The notes beneath the pieces were generated by a model. The model was given only the letters and a program-made list of their open reading frames with translations, had not been told where the DNA came from and made no database searches. 64,000 nt of DNA. Origin: Toxonevra muliebris (lineage: Eukaryota; Arthropoda; Insecta; Diptera; Pallopteridae). Of this stretch, positions 21,222 to 35,200 are shown in pieces (the stretch's first letter is position 1; every line of letters begins with the position of its first letter). The stretch lies in NCBI GenBank assembly GCA_963691655.1, contig OY829328.1:87238400-87302399 (forward strand). The letters are read 5' to 3'. The translations under genes and the position numbers were made by a program.

Positions 21222-22979
21222 TATGCTAATTTTAGAGAAAGAGAAGCAAAAAACATTTTGATATTTTTAGGGTACTGCTTACAGAATTTGTAATTTAAGC
21301 CCAAAGAATAGATTGTAAGCTATCCGTGTATGTCTCCGAAATTTTCGGTACAGAAGAAAGTAGACACGCTTATATCATTATATTTCATCAAAAACTCGAT
21401 ATTGAAAAATTTGATGTTAGGGCTTTAGAAGCCTTATAAGCAACATCTGCCAGACAGACCAGTTACTTTGAACGTTTTGCAAAGTCAAAATCGTTAGTTT
21501 TAACAATAAATTTTAAAACGCCGCCTAGCATCTCACCATCACTCAGCTTCCAGTATTCAGTTTTCGACGCTTTACTACCTTAAATTCCAAATGGAGAGGT
21601 CAAAATTCATTCCGTAAGTGCTAAACTTTTCATTTCTACAAATTTTGTTTTGTCCTGAATATTTCTAGTTCAACTGTCTTGTCTGTTACTTTAGGATGCC
21701 CAAAATCATAATTTTTCAATAGAATATTGATTAAGCTATGAAAGTTGAGAGATATCTATGCATGCAAATCATAGAGTCAACAGCAATAATAATATGTATG
21801 TAAAGCAGGCAAATCATGCAATTGTTTCGGAATCTGCCAGGGTTCCTCATCAGTGATCTTAGGTTGTAGCTTACAATATTTTAACAATCTGCATATCGCT
21901 CATTTACTAAAAAACTGCCACAACTCAAAAAACGCGATTTTGCAGAAAAAGCGTTTAAAATTTTCAATTGACTCCCAATTTGCAGAAAAAATAAGAAATC
22001 TTATAATTCTCACGCGCAGAGTATACAGTAAATTAATATGAAATTTTTACACAATATAAAGCGTGATATAATGAATAATTCTTCATAATTAACTCAAAAA
22101 TCGTGTTTTTTTGACTTATGACAGTCTTTTAGTAAATGCGCGATATATATAGATGTATAGTATATGAGTAAGCAATAAATTTAGCAAAAAAATTGATTGA
22201 GAACAGCAAAAATATCTTAATTTCTTTAACATTTTCCATATCATACAAATTTATTGAAGAAACTACAGCCACTACTCTACATATGATTGTTGTTGTTGCT
22301 CATTATAGGTTTTGTTTTTATTCATACACACATAGAGAAATGCCAATCTCGGGTTCTCGAGATATGCTCTAAAATTAGGCTTAAAAATGCCGGGGTTTTC
22401 GGGATTTGTATGTAACTACACAAACTTATTGGAATTCAAAATTTTATTTGTTTTATATTATCTTTATTTGTCGTCAAGAGAAAATTTTGAAAAACTATTT
22501 TCAAATTTTCAAAGCCGTTCAAGGTTCGAAATATTGAAGGTTGAAAAAAATGATTTTAAGATTTTGGGCCGCTATCTTTATATGACACCTCAGAAATTTT
22601 TCAAAGTTGCAGTTGCATTTTCGTAGCCAAGGAAGGATATCGCATACAAAACCTTGAAGAAATAATTTTATTCATGACTGGTATTCATGCGTTTACAGCT
22701 AGCTCGCCAGGTTCACGTATGAGAATAGTCTGCCCGAATCCATTTTCACAATTTCATCCAAGTCTTTTAAGAACGGATTTACCCTCGGTCACAAGTTTCA
22801 TATTGATAACGGGCCGTTCGAGTTAAGGCATGCTCAATCGCATAAAAGTAGGGAAAGCTCTATTCGGCATAGTATATCCCACGTAAAACTCGTCTTACAT
22901 TTCAAAACGTGTTGCAAACTAAAAACCTTTAACTCTAAAGTCAGATCAATGTTGATTAACAGGTATTCACAATCTAGTG
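21222..22979. other. Intergenic, no gene recognised
   Basis: Only short ORFs without motifs. The stretch just before 22980 may be the upstream part of the LINE, but I could not read a conserved reverse-transcriptase frame in it. Confidence 0.5.
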
Positions 22980-22984
22980 GTACT

Positions 22985-24365
22985 TGAGCCTCTACATAAA
23001 AAAGCCGACAAGCTAAACTGTGAGAACTATCGTGGGATAACAAAATATTATGCGTGGATTACAAAATATTTGTGGCAATACTTAATGCAAAACTGAAAGT
23101 TTATATGCGCGAAGTGATAGGACTTTATCAGGCGGGATTTGTTGAAGGAAAATCCACCATATACCAGATCTTCACGCTGCGACAAACAATGGAGAAGTTT
23201 CATGAACACAATCTAGACTTGCACCATCTATTCATAGACTTCAAACAAGCCTTCAACTCCATAAACAGAAATGCTCTCTGCAATCTACTGTTGGAATTTG
23301 GAACACCGACAAAGCTTATCAGCCTTGTAAGAACGTCCTTGTCAAATAGCGAAAAGTGTATACGACTACAAGGCGACATGTCAGAAACCTTCGACACAAC
23401 TACAGGTGTAAAACAGGGCGACCCTTTATCTTCAAGGCTATATGTTTTTGCTCTAGAAATGGTAGCACGTTTGTCCGGTATAAGTCTTAGCGGGACATTA
23501 AATAATAAATCAACGCAGCTTTTCGCAATTGCTGACGACATCGACCTAGTCAGCCGAAAAATCAATAGTTTGAAGGAAGATTTCCTGCGCTTAACAGCAG
23601 TTGCGCAACAAATGAGACTTTGTGTTAACGAAGATAAAACTAAATATATGCACACAAGCAACAAACGCAGAAACATGGAGGTATCCTTATCAATTGGACC
23701 ATACAGATTTGAAAACACGTCATCCTTCAAACACTTAGGATCAACGGTAACAATCGAAGCAGAAGTCAGCGAACGAGAAGTCAGCGAGAGAATGCAGGCG
23801 GGGGGGAACAGGGCTTATTTTTCCCTTTACAAGACGCTGGGCTCATCATACTTGACAAAAAATACCAAATTAAAACTATACAAAAATATTATAAGCCCTG
23901 CTATTACCTATGCTGCCGAAACGTGGGAGATGCGAAAAAAAGACGAAGACAGACTCGGAGTTTTCGAAAGAAAGGTGCTGCGAAGTATACTGGGCGCTAT
24001 CAGAGAAGATGATGCTGGCATGAACTAAACGACATTAAGATTACAGTCTTCATCAAACTACAACGGTTAAAGTGGGCTGGCCACGTACTGCGAATGAGTG
24101 ACAACTAGTGTTGATTCGATACCCACATAGTATCGATACTTTTACTCATTACTTGTATCGAATAAAAGTATCGATGCTACCGAAAATATTGGAAAAAAGT
24201 ATCGAATATGTACTTGTATCGGAATATATTCACAATTACCAAAAAACGAGGACGCCAGAAAGAAAATGGAAAGACACTGTTGACGATGATGCAAACTACA
24301 TCGGTTTCAAAAACTGGAAGACGATTGCAAAAGATCGCGACGTCTGGAGGCAAAAATTATGGTAG
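22985..24365 (+). pseudogene. Reverse transcriptase pseudogene of the LINE
   Basis: Before the frame break the sequence reads LEPLHKKADKLNCENYRGIT, the usual entry to the RT domain. After it (23054-24028) come YQAGFVEGKSTIYQIFTLRQ, LFIDFKQAFNSINR, TGVKQGDPLSSRLYVFALEM and the catalytic box as AIADDIDLV (Y of YADD replaced). The thumb region has FKHLGSTVT and ends near FERKVLRSILGAI. The last part (24240-24365) reads RKWKDTVDDDANYIGFKNWK after a foreign insert. Frameshifts, the insertion and stops make it non-functional. Confidence 0.85.
24106..24236 (+). mobile_element. Repeat family 'TAGTG-TGATTCGATAC', copy 2, inserted in the LINE
   Basis: About 130 bases starting TAGTGTTGATTCGATAC split the 3' coding part of the LINE between GAATGAGTGACAAC and ATTACCAAAAAACGAGG. 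The insert carries several TATCGATACTTTT, TCGATGCTACCG and GTATCGAATA blocks. The left end matches copy 1 at 16021. The target duplication is not clean. Confidence 0.6.
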
Positions 24366-24607
24366 GCCAAGGTTAAACTAGGACCGTCGAGCCAACAATG
24401 ATGATGATGGTACTTGAAAAATAAAGTGATTTGTGCGGATAGCGTAATGACATTTCCAGAACGACTGCTACTGGCCGAAATCCTAATTGTTCCATACCTT
24501 AGCATAGCATAGTCATAGCTCGTTTTGCGTATCTTTGCTGGAGTGAAGTTAAGAGACTGACACTAAACAGATCTACTGTAGCTTTTCATGTCTCCTTGCA
24601 TTACAAT

Positions 24608-24655
24608 AAGGTGTTCAGACCTAAGAGTGTCTCCAACCTAATCTAACCGTGGAAC
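24608..24655 (+). repeat. SINE-type tail fragment
   Basis: AAGGTGTTCAGACCTAAGAG, then TGTCTCCAACCTAATCTAACC resembles the 3' tails at 61180-61222 and 2686-2756. It is short and unaccompanied by a tRNA-like head. Confidence 0.4.
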
Positions 24656-27322
24656 TGTATGAATTTTTATATAAAACTGTAAAGTGAGAAGTTTGTTCTC
24701 TAGTCACAGCAGAACAAGTACATAAAAAGCGAGTGATTTTTTTCCTAACCAACGATTGCATTCTAGGAACTGTTTAGGGCTCTGATAAGTCTTAGTTGGC
24801 CATGTATTTCTTGCTTTTTGACTTATTTTTTTTATCATATGTATTTTCAAAGCGAGTTTTAAGCAATTTTTACTTTTACATCAAAAACAAACTAAAACGT
24901 CGTCTCCTTATAAATAATTTAACAACAAAAATAAGCTGAAATATGAGCTAGCTGGTAAGCTCGTGTGGAGCTTGGAACCCTATAATAACTTAAGCTGAAA
25001 TATATATAAAATATGTATTAAACTTAATTCGATTGATTAGGTTAGGTAGGTACCTACTTCATAATAAATATTTTTGCTTGATTTCATAAAAATGATTTTA
25101 TAAGTGAAAATATTATAAAGGATAAGATGAAGTGAAGATAAATTAAGCTTTTGAGACAGACACTTTTAGTTTGTTTTCAACAAAAAATAATAATAAAGTT
25201 GATAATAAAATGATTAATAATAATTATTAATATTTTTAATACATATGCATTTTACTTGTAAATAAAATTAAAATATATACGAATATCAAGCTATTTTATT
25301 CTCTCATTACTAGTTTGATTTTCTTATTTAATATTAAAATTACTTTCGTTATCTGCTTTAATATTAATTTTTATATTTGTATATGCATATAAGTATATCA
25401 CACACAATCTATAGATAATAAAAATAAAAAACATTAAAATATATTAAAAGCAATAAATAAAAATATTTTTAATCAAAATAAAAAAAAAGAACAAAAAATA
25501 TAATAATTTATTTAATTTGAGTTAAATTTTATTAGCAAATCATTTCAATTAAATCTTGCATACATTTTTTTTCTTTCATTTCATTTTTCTTCCGCATTAA
25601 CATTATCATTTCTTATAAATTTAAGTATGTAGCTTATTATTTTCTTGGCAAATTTCTTCAACGTCTATACTCGCATTTGTAGTCATTTATTATAATTGTA
25701 CTAATTTTGAACATGTATTTTATTTTTTATATAATCTTATTGATTTATCAAATTTTTACTTATCAAGTTTTTCGATCAATCCTTCAATTTTGTTAATAAA
25801 TATGCAGTGCTTTTTCATTTGAGAATAATTAGCAAATGCGCTTTTACTTTTAGCTAATAAAAAGTTGCGTGTGTGTGTGTGTGTGTATGTATGAAGGATG
25901 TGCAATTTCCTTATACTTTTTCTTTGCCATTTTAATAAAATTTAATTTATAAAGACATTTCAGTTCAAATAAAAACTCGTGCATATTTTAGGCTAATTTA
26001 CCAATATCAAATACTTATACACTATACTAAGCATTCTCATGTTATCGTAATATTCGTATTTTATTTATTCATAATATTTTTCGCTCGAAAATGTTGTTTT
26101 TTTTTGCGCTGCTAGGTTCAAGCGTTTCTTGCTCTTTCTCAATGTCAAAAGTGGAAAAAACAAACATGAAACAGTGTTGTAAAATTGTAGATATCTAATA
26201 CTATTGCTTAAATGCATGCACAGTGTTGTTAAATGTTTTGAAAAATTAAAATTAAATTTTTGTTTATGTTTCTATTTTTTTTTTTTTTTTTTTATAGTTA
26301 TAATGTTTTGGCAATTTCAAGAATACTTTATTTTATTGCTCTTTGTTTGAATACTACAAAGAGAGCATTTTCAATATGTATGAATGCATCTGTAAGAGAG
26401 AGAGAGAGAGAGAAATTCAATTTTAATAGGAAGATGAGAGAGCAAGGCAAGTTAATTAAAAGAGAATAGTGCACATGAGAGAGAGAAATTGAGAGTTTGA
26501 TGTTTAGCTAATGCATTTTTTGATTTCAAATACATGCAGCTCTCTCTCTCTCTCTCTCTTTCTTCCTTTGTGTTTAGTAGTTAGGCGCTCATAACTTCTT
26601 TTGATTCTGTTTGAATTCTGACTATTGCTATTGAAAAGATTGAGATTAGCAGAAGTGCATAATTGAATAAACAAGTGAGCATAATATATAAAAAGATAGT
26701 GAGAGAGAGGGAGAGAGAGAGACTGCACCTAACCACAAACGAGGTGCGACAATGGAAAATTAGAGTGATTATTGAAAACACCTGCTTCTTACGCAAGTTC
26801 TATCTGGCAACTCATTTGTCATAGAATCTTGATTTTAGGCCATTATTAGGAAACCAGAATCATACCTTATTGTCAATTAGAATTGGGGTTCTAAAACCAT
26901 TTCTACGTAAAACTGATGTGGTCTTTGGAATCTGTTTCAGAGTTTGCTTGAAATTTTTTATATATATTGAAACTGTTGCGTTCTTTGCTTTTTAAATGTT
27001 ATTATCGTAGATTAAGCTGCTAATTAAAATATTTTAAATTTTTTGTATTTATTTTACTCTGAATTTGATACTCATAGGTTTATTTTTACATATTAGTGGC
27101 ACACCCTTTTTGTCACTGCTTTTTATCGTGTATTTTGTCTCCCATCTTTTTATTATTGGAACAGCTCCCAGTCTCGCAATTGGCTTGGTTTGTCATTGTC
27201 AATTGCCTTTAACTCTCTTTCTGATGTTTACAACTTATTTCTCTTTTCAATTTCAATTTCCCTTGCCTCCCTTCTTATACTCACATACCTACAAATGCAT
27301 TTGCAATAATTTCTCTACACGC
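24656..27322. other. AT-rich region downstream of Prosap, possible 3'UTR
   Basis: No coding sequence. It contains GT repeats (about 25870-25887), GA repeats (26396-26414, 26700-26722) and CT repeats (26540-26560). On the minus strand an AATAAA occurs at 27048-27053 and others further left, so part of this stretch is probably Prosap 3'UTR. I saw no SAM-domain exon here. Confidence 0.45.
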
Positions 27323-29285
27323 TTAATGTAAACGATGATGATTTGCTTTAGGCACCGCGCCTACAATACGCACACGTCCAAGCGTTCCAGTGCCACCGGG
27401 AACACCAGCACCACCACCACCAACAACACTGCCACCACCGCCCCCGCTGCCAGCTACATGCATTTGATTAATATGCGAACGCATTTGTAACTGATATTGT
27501 TGTTGTTGTAATTGCTGTTGTTGCAGCTGGTGTTGTTGCAGCTGGTGTTGTTGCTGCATTAATTGCTGTTGCTGTTGTTGCATTTGTTGCTGTTGTTGTG
27601 GCGTATGTTTAGCATCATTACAATCACAAAATTGTGGCGGTGGAGCAAGTACAATATTCTCAGGACAAATTTGCCCAGCAGCTGCGGTACTGCCATGATG
27701 ATGCCCGCCACTGCCACCGCCATGACCACCACCAGCACTACTACCATGATGATGACCAGTGGATGATGCTGTTGCTGCTGCATAGCCGTGCAATGATATT
27801 TCATTATCGCTATCTGCTTCGATGGGCGGTGGTAATTGCACGAGTGATACGGCTGCAGTACGTGTGGCACGTTGCATTGCTATGGCTGCGGCTTGTTTGC
27901 GCGTGAGCGAATTATGCCGCTGGAATGCTTTGGCTGGTGGTGAGGGACTCAATTCACCATCATCGTCAGAACGTTGCTCGTGCTCGGAAGAGTCGGCGGC
28001 ACCGGAACTGGCGCCGATGCCACCAACGGACGTTTCATATTGTGCTGATGATTTTTTATGCAATTGCTGCTGTTGTTTGGCTACAATGGTCGCAGTATTG
28101 GTGGCAGTGACGCCGGCGGCTGCTGCTTTGGCTTTCAGAATCTGTTGCAGATGTTGCTGATGTGCTAGTTGCTGTTGATGCAGTTGCTGCTGCTGTTGTT
28201 GCTGGTGTTGATGCTGCTGTTGCTGCTGCTGTAGCAGTATTTGTTGTTGTGTTGCAATTAATTTTTGATTAGGATGCAAATGTTGCTGTGGTATGGAATG
28301 GTGTTGTTGTTGCTGCTGCTGGTGGGATGAGGAAGAGGCTGACGCAACACTATGCTGCTGTTGTTGTGGTGCATGATGTTGTTGTTGCTGCTGTTGCATA
28401 TGCGTCGTCGTTATGCGTCCCGCCATATTCGGTTGCATTTTCGCTGGCAATTGCTGACTTTGCACCACTAATGTTTTCACCTTCGTTGACGACGATGACG
28501 ACATTTGTTGATGCTGTTGTTGTATAACTGGCGCATGTTGTTGTTGCACCATTTGCTTCACAGTGACTGTGGTAGCTGTGGCTTTAGCTTCAAAGACCGC
28601 AGCGGTGGTGGCAACATTCGATGTTGTTGCTGGGGGCGATGGTTGAGTTTGGTTTGTTGTTGCTGCTGCTGCTTGCTGCGGCGATTCCAAGGTAATCGTA
28701 AGTGTTGTCTTGGCTTGTTGTATTGTTGTTGTTGATGTTGTTGACGGTGACGCTTTTATTGGTGTTGGCGAAGCTGGTGACTTTGATGTACACATATTTG
28801 TAATGATGTTGGAGCCATCTAATTCATCCATCATCGATCGATCTGGTATAGTCTTCGGCTCTTCAACAATTGTAACGCTTGGTTTTTTCTTGATGGTGTC
28901 GGTAGGTTTGGTGCCAGCGCTGGCAGCTATTGCATTGGTTGCTGCGGCTGCTGCCGCCGCCTCTTGATCGCTGCTCACACCGGATGAGCTGTTATCGCCC
29001 TCTTCTTCGTTGTTGGGTTGATGGTTACCGTTTGCGCGGTTGTTGTTATTCTTCTGATCTTCATTGGCCACAGAAGTTCGCTGGTGATGTTGCTGCTGCT
29101 TCTGCTGCATCTGCTTGGCATCAGCGAATTTACCTTCTATGGTGGTTGTTGTTGTTGGAGATCTCTCTTCCGATTTTAGGAAACCATTTGGTGATGACTT
29201 TGAGGTTTTCAAATTACTGCGTATACGTTGAATTTCATCTACGGAAAGAGAGTGCGAAATAGAGGCTGAACCAGAGCTGCTGCCG
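27323..29285 (-). CDS. Prosap: Prosap last exon, poly-Gln tail and stop
   Basis: It begins SGSSSGSASISHSLSVDEIQ with a Shank-like SVDEIQRIRSNLK. It then runs for about 600 codons of Gln, His, Thr, Ala and Gly repeats built of CAG/CAA codons. One more ordered patch reads AFQRHNSLTRKQAAAIAMQR with an acidic SDNEISLHGY. It terminates GRVRIVGAVPKANHHRLH and TAA. No SAM domain precedes the stop. Confidence 0.92.
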
Positions 29286-32200
29286 CTGTAAGAATAGTGT
29301 AAACAGAGAGTTCGAAATTGAGGAAAGATAATTGCTGAGTTGAGTGCTTACCTGGTCTGGCTATTGCCGCTTGTCTCGGGCACATCGATCAGTGCAATTT
29401 TCTCATTTAATTTGGTGTTGCGTGCTACTAGTATGGAATTCTCATCCTCACCATCCGATTCACTGAAACTATAATCCGGTTCAGGTATGGGCGGTGCCGG
29501 CCCCGTTGGTATGTTATTATTGTTATTGGCTGCAATGAGACTGCCGCCACCACCATTCTGATGTTGGGTGCCAGTGTTGGCAGCGTATTGCGATTGATTA
29601 TTGGAATTGATGACGCTGTTGCGCGTCAGGGTATTACTACTAATGGTGGTTGGTTGAGCGTATTGACTGATGTGTGGTTGCTGTTGTGGTTGTTGGTGTT
29701 GCTGCTGTTGCATCGGTGGAGGAGGTGGTGGTTGTGCCGCCGCGGAGGTTTGCTGTTGTTGTGGTTGTTGACTATTATTTGGCTGTAATTGTTGTGTTGG
29801 CTGTTGACCATTTTGGCGATTCTTTGAAAGTAGAAAAGTAAAGCATTTTCATTTAGCCAGTCTTTTCATTAACTACTTACCTCTTGTGCTTGCCGCATCT
29901 TCCAGGCAATAACATTTCGTAGCTCTTGTGGTGACGCATAGATTTTTGCATTTGCCGATGGGTTGAAGCTCGATTGCACTCCATCGATGGCCGCTGAAGT
30001 GACTGCATCATTCTCGGCACGTTTCTTTAGCTTTTGCTGCAGTGAGAGTGTACTCTCGTATTCGGAGCTGTTACGCGTCTCCACTTTAACCACCTGCCCG
30101 ACAGGTGGTGGTGGCGGTGGATGTGTCGGTGGTGGTAAAATGTTCAAGCGTTGCATCGAAGCATGCAGTGTTGCGACATCGTCCTGCGAGTGATGTCCCT
30201 TGCCGACTGCATTCCAAATTGACGATGCTGAACCGTTGGAGTGCGCATTCAAATCGGGCGTCGAATGGAATCGTTTCAAATCGCGTCCACCGCCTACACC
30301 GATCGTGGGTATGGCACACGGTTTGCCACGCAACGTGCCATTCTTGACTTTGGTCTTCCGTTTCATTTCAGCAACGCTGCCGTACACCAGTGGGCCCTTC
30401 ATCGGTGAGCCGGTGTTGGCTGGCGGTGTGGCAGCTCCGCTATCTGTGCCCGACTGGAAGCGTGATGTTGTCATCATGGTCGAATAACGATTGGAGCCGT
30501 CGACAACTTCGCCTTGTTGCCGCTGGAAAAGTTCTTCCAGTTCGGCTGCTGTAATGCGACTGGAAGTGGGACGTGCCTTAATGCTGGCGGTACGCAGTTG
30601 CACCGGTGTTCCGGGATGTGTGGGTGTCGGCGTGACAATAGACTCAACAGATGAGGATTTAGTGTGTGGTACATCATCATCATCCTTTTCGCCACCATTC
30701 TCTAGCCCGGCTACCATTGATTTGGCACGTGCACGCCCTACGCTCAATGTTGTTTTGGGATCACGTCGAGGTGGCATTGGTGCAGGCATCCGTCCACCGC
30801 CGACACCGCCACCCGGTCCCAGTGACATTTTGCGCGGCAAGGTGGCGCATTGGCGATGCGATGTTTGTGGTGTGCTCGGTCCGCTCGATAGCTGGTGGCT
30901 GGGTAAATACTGTGGTGCTACTTGCATCTGATTGGGGAATTGTGGTGAAATTACCGTCATGGAGACGAGCGCCCCTGCTGAGCGTATCATTTCCACGACT
31001 TTCTCGTGAGAGGCAGCACGCACATCTTCACCGCTGATGGCAAGTAGAAAATCGCCTGGTCGCAATCCAGCCATATCAGCGACACCACCGGGGTCGACAT
31101 CGTCGAGATATTGCAAGGCTGGAAAGCGATCGGACGGTTTTAGCTGCATTAGCGGCGATGAGGCCTTGGCGCCGCGCAATATAAAGCCGAAACCACGTTT
31201 GGCACGGTGAAGCACAACGGTGCGAGGTTCATTGAAGGCACTAAGAGAGAAAGAGAGAGTGAGTGAGGGAGAGAAAAAAGTGATCTAGAGTTGATGGGTG
31301 ATGAGAGCGTTAATCAATCTTACGTTTTCTTTATACGTGGTGCTGTAGCGCTGCTGTATTGTCCAATTGTATGAGATCCAATCATTTTCAGAGAATTATG
31401 ATGAGCGCCATTAAGTGCCGTATTCGAACCGTTGCTGTTCATAGACAGCGATGGCGACTGATGATGATGTGACGACATATTGGGACGTGGCAGCGTACCG
31501 CCACCACCACTATGATTTCCCATATTCATGCCAATGCCTGAATTGCCGCCAACACTTAACTGCGGTGAGCCTTGATGCACTGACGACGACGTCACAAGCG
31601 ATGAATGCTGATAGGCCGATTGATGCGACTGCAGTTGCTGCTGCTGTTGCTGCTGGTGATGATGATTGGACATTGCAGTCGAAACATTTGTAATATTCTT
31701 TTGACGTAAATTCACCTCCTGCACGCATTCGGCGGGAAAGAAACCCGATTGATTCGAGCCACGTACATAACCCTCAAGCAAACCACAATCAGTGGAGCCG
31801 ACTACTTCAATAACATCACCCGGCTGCAAGCGAATGTGCCCCACTGAATTTCCAGCATATGGTTCCATGCAAACAACTGTTGTGCTGGGATGACCAATTG
31901 AGCAGGCAGCTGAATCGGAATTGGTGCCAACACCGGATGAATCGCTGATGATATCGCTAGTGTCGCCAAGTGACTTATCTGTATAGAGTGCAGAAAGAAA
32001 GAGAGCGAGAGAAGCAGAGAAATGGAGAGAGAGAGAGAGAGAGAGAAAGAAATTCATAAATTGTAGATTTTAATGGTGACTTATACTCGTATTAATGTAA
32101 AATCAATATTTCTGCTGAATGGGCGATTTCGTATTGTGGGTGAATGTGAACGTACTCGAGTATGCGAAAATATACGACACAACAAAAGCGTAATGTAATG

Positions 32201-35200
32201 CAATGCAATGTAAAATGTATCATAGTAAAAGAAGTTTTGGTTATTTTCGGAAAAATGACCTGCAAAATGTTTTTTCTGGCTAATGGCCAAAAATTATTTC
32301 ATTTTTTATTTTTTTTTGTTGTAATTTTTATCTGGTAAAAGTCATGCATGCTACTACATGCTACATATGTTGGTTGCACTGTTAAAAAACGTGACTATAA
32401 CGAAAGTATTACGAAATGAATTTTATATTAAAAAAAAAAAACAAGACCGAAGCATTTAAGCAATAACAATAATAAGATAAGAGATAATAGAGAGAGAGAG
32501 AGAGAAGCACATGCAGCAGCAAGTTTTTAAAAGCATTTGTGTGGCAGCATAGATACTTACTAATGCAAATCTATATGTATAAAGGACGACATGCTTACAA
32601 AACTTTGAGAAAGTTTATAAGTGGTTATGGTTATGGATATTCATATGTGTGTGTGTGTGTGAAAAAGTTAATGCACTTATCTTAAATGTTAAACTAATAT
32701 TAGTTTTGAAACGAAAAAAAAAATAAAATTATAATAAAACTACTTAGTTGTGGAAAAGAAATTTTGTTCCGTTTGATTGGCGCTCAACGTGGGGCAAAAT
32801 ATGGTATTTTGTAAATTCTAGAACAGATGCTTGTTATTCACTTCTCTTATTTTATTCTATCTGCGAAAACCAGTTCACTCTATAGTTGTGTGTAGAAAGT
32901 CATTGTCAAGTTAGTTAGAGGTCTTTGAAATTGGATATAGGAGCAGAGCGAAGAAAACAATTCATAGCAAAGTGGAAACTTAATTTTCTTGAGACCATTT
33001 AAGCAACACAAACTATTTTCTCTTTATAGAACCTATTAAACAAAAAGGGAATCTCTGAATCTCTTACTTAAGGAGGTTTCTACTGCTATCAGCCTTAGCT
33101 AGACTTAATTGTAATTAGAAATAAAACTTCGTCAGAAATATTTGAGTTATGGGAGTCCCGATTTTCGAAATTAAAAAAAAAAACTGACAAATTAATTGAA
33201 ATGCTTAGATTGAAATTATTATAACTAGATTATCTCGTGCTGGGGAATAACTGAGTGAATCGCAATTGAAAAAGTTGGTCAAGGTGTGATATTTTGATAC
33301 CATAAAATCTTAGGAAGACTACTAGGACAGTTAGGAAGATTAGGAATTGTTATCTAGGCCAAATTTATTTTGTTTGATTCAGTAATCTAGAAAGCTCACT
33401 TAATTTTACTTGGAAAAAATCTCTCAGGCCATTGAAAAAAGTATTTTTCAGGAAAAGGAGTCTGGTGCTAATGTGACAGTTTAATACCAAGTGTTCTACT
33501 GTTTATTTTTGCCTGCTGAACCTCTACTGGCCAGTAATCACCTATAGTGACAGTAGTTGAGTGCTGGTAAGGAGGTCTTCAGTTATTGTAGTTTTGTAGG
33601 GGAACCAAAAATACTTGACTATCCTCCAGAATAACAAAGTCGAACAGTCATAATTTTCTTACATTTCTAAGCCTGAGAAGCCTGGTGCTAGGAGCTTAGA
33701 TCTGAGACAAAATTGTTCAAAATACTTTATATTTTTGTATATGTATTTATGGAGATTTTTAGTAAATTTTTTAAGACCAATTTCCATGCAGGAGTAGTAT
33801 TGAAAATCGGGATAAAGGTATGCTTTTTGGATAGCGGAAACACTCTAGAGCGTTATAGTCCTCTTTATGCCTTAACACCAAATTTTGGTTTTTTTCCGGT
33901 CCTAAAATTTACCCATTTCTGAACATGTTGCTATAACAAAACATAACATGTGCAACTTTTGATCTGATTGCTGCATGAGTTTTTATCTGAAATTTGTCCG
34001 ATTTTTGGTTTAAATTTTGTTCTAATGTTTAGTTTGAATTTTGCGATCCCAATACCAAAATCCTAGATCTCATCTTTTGTATTTCGAGTAAAAACATAAT
34101 TTGGAATTTATGTATTTTTATTATATTAGATTTTGATTGAATTCTAAAATACGAATATTTTACATATGTAAATTCAGCTACGAATTCGAAATTCTTACGA
34201 CAGATTTTGAAGTAAGGATGAAAAATTATATTGCCTAAAAGAAAACATACACAACCTCGCAAATAAATTAAACAAATTGCCACACACACACACACGCACA
34301 CGCACAAGACATTACAAAAAACCACCACAAATTAACGTCATCACATAAAGAAATGTCTATGAGTTGCACAAATAACATTAAAAATAAGAAAATAAATAAA
34401 GAATACGTAATAATATAATAATATTCCAATTCTCAAATGTATTTAGTACTTATGTATAGTATGTGTGTATGTAATTGAATGTTGTTTTTGCAATACCTGT
34501 TACAATGCTGATATCATCCTCATGCGAACGATGTCCGGACGATCCTTCCGATAAACTTGAACTGGCAGAACTGTATGGCATATGCTCGGATGGACATGGC
34601 GATGGTGGTCCATGATGGGCACATGTGCTGTTGCGGGTTAATGTGCCCAACAGACTGCCGTTGCCGCCACCACCACCACCACCAACACCAATACTGCCAT
34701 TGGCACTTAGCCAACCAATACCCGAACGTCGTTTCGGATTGTAACGTGGTGGTCCGCGGAAGGGTACTATGGTTTTGAGATTTGTTTGTCATTTTTTTTT
34801 GTGTATTTTAACAAGGATATTTGAGCACAGTTTTAGAGAGGATGAAGGATGATGGGATGGGATGTAAGGAAGGAAGAAAGAAGAAGGAATTAAAGGGAGG
34901 AGTAAAGAAGGAAGTAAAGAAGTAAGGTGGGCAGTTAGTAGGATTGTTGGTGGGTAGAAAAAAAAAAAACAGAGGTTATTTTTCTTGATTTTAGTTTTAT
35001 AAAGTTTTGCCACACATACATAAATATCCCTGTTGACGAAATTTCTCTTGTATGTTTTTTCTTTAATGTTTTCTGATCGGTTCTTTTATTTAATTTCTTA
35101 AGTTGCTATAACTTAAGTTTTTCGTATGTCGTTGAATGTGAATTTTTCAATTTTATTGCGGATTTAAACAAAAAAAAAAAAAAACTCAAGAAAAAAATAA

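Larger units (their letters stand above)
22980..24408 (+). mobile_element. Decayed non-LTR retrotransposon (RTE-like), 5'-truncated
   Basis: A reverse-transcriptase coding region is followed by a short 3' end finishing in ATGATGATG-type repeats, as is common for RTE-like elements. The frame is broken near 23040-23055 and again near 24028. It is interrupted by another repeat at 24106-about 24236, and the 5' endonuclease part is missing. Clade assignment is inference from the short repeat-ended tail and the RT style. Confidence 0.8.

Noticed and set aside
27563..30931. Plus-strand ORFs across Prosap exons
   Set aside because: Antisense readings of CAG/CAA and GGT repeats of the real minus-strand gene.
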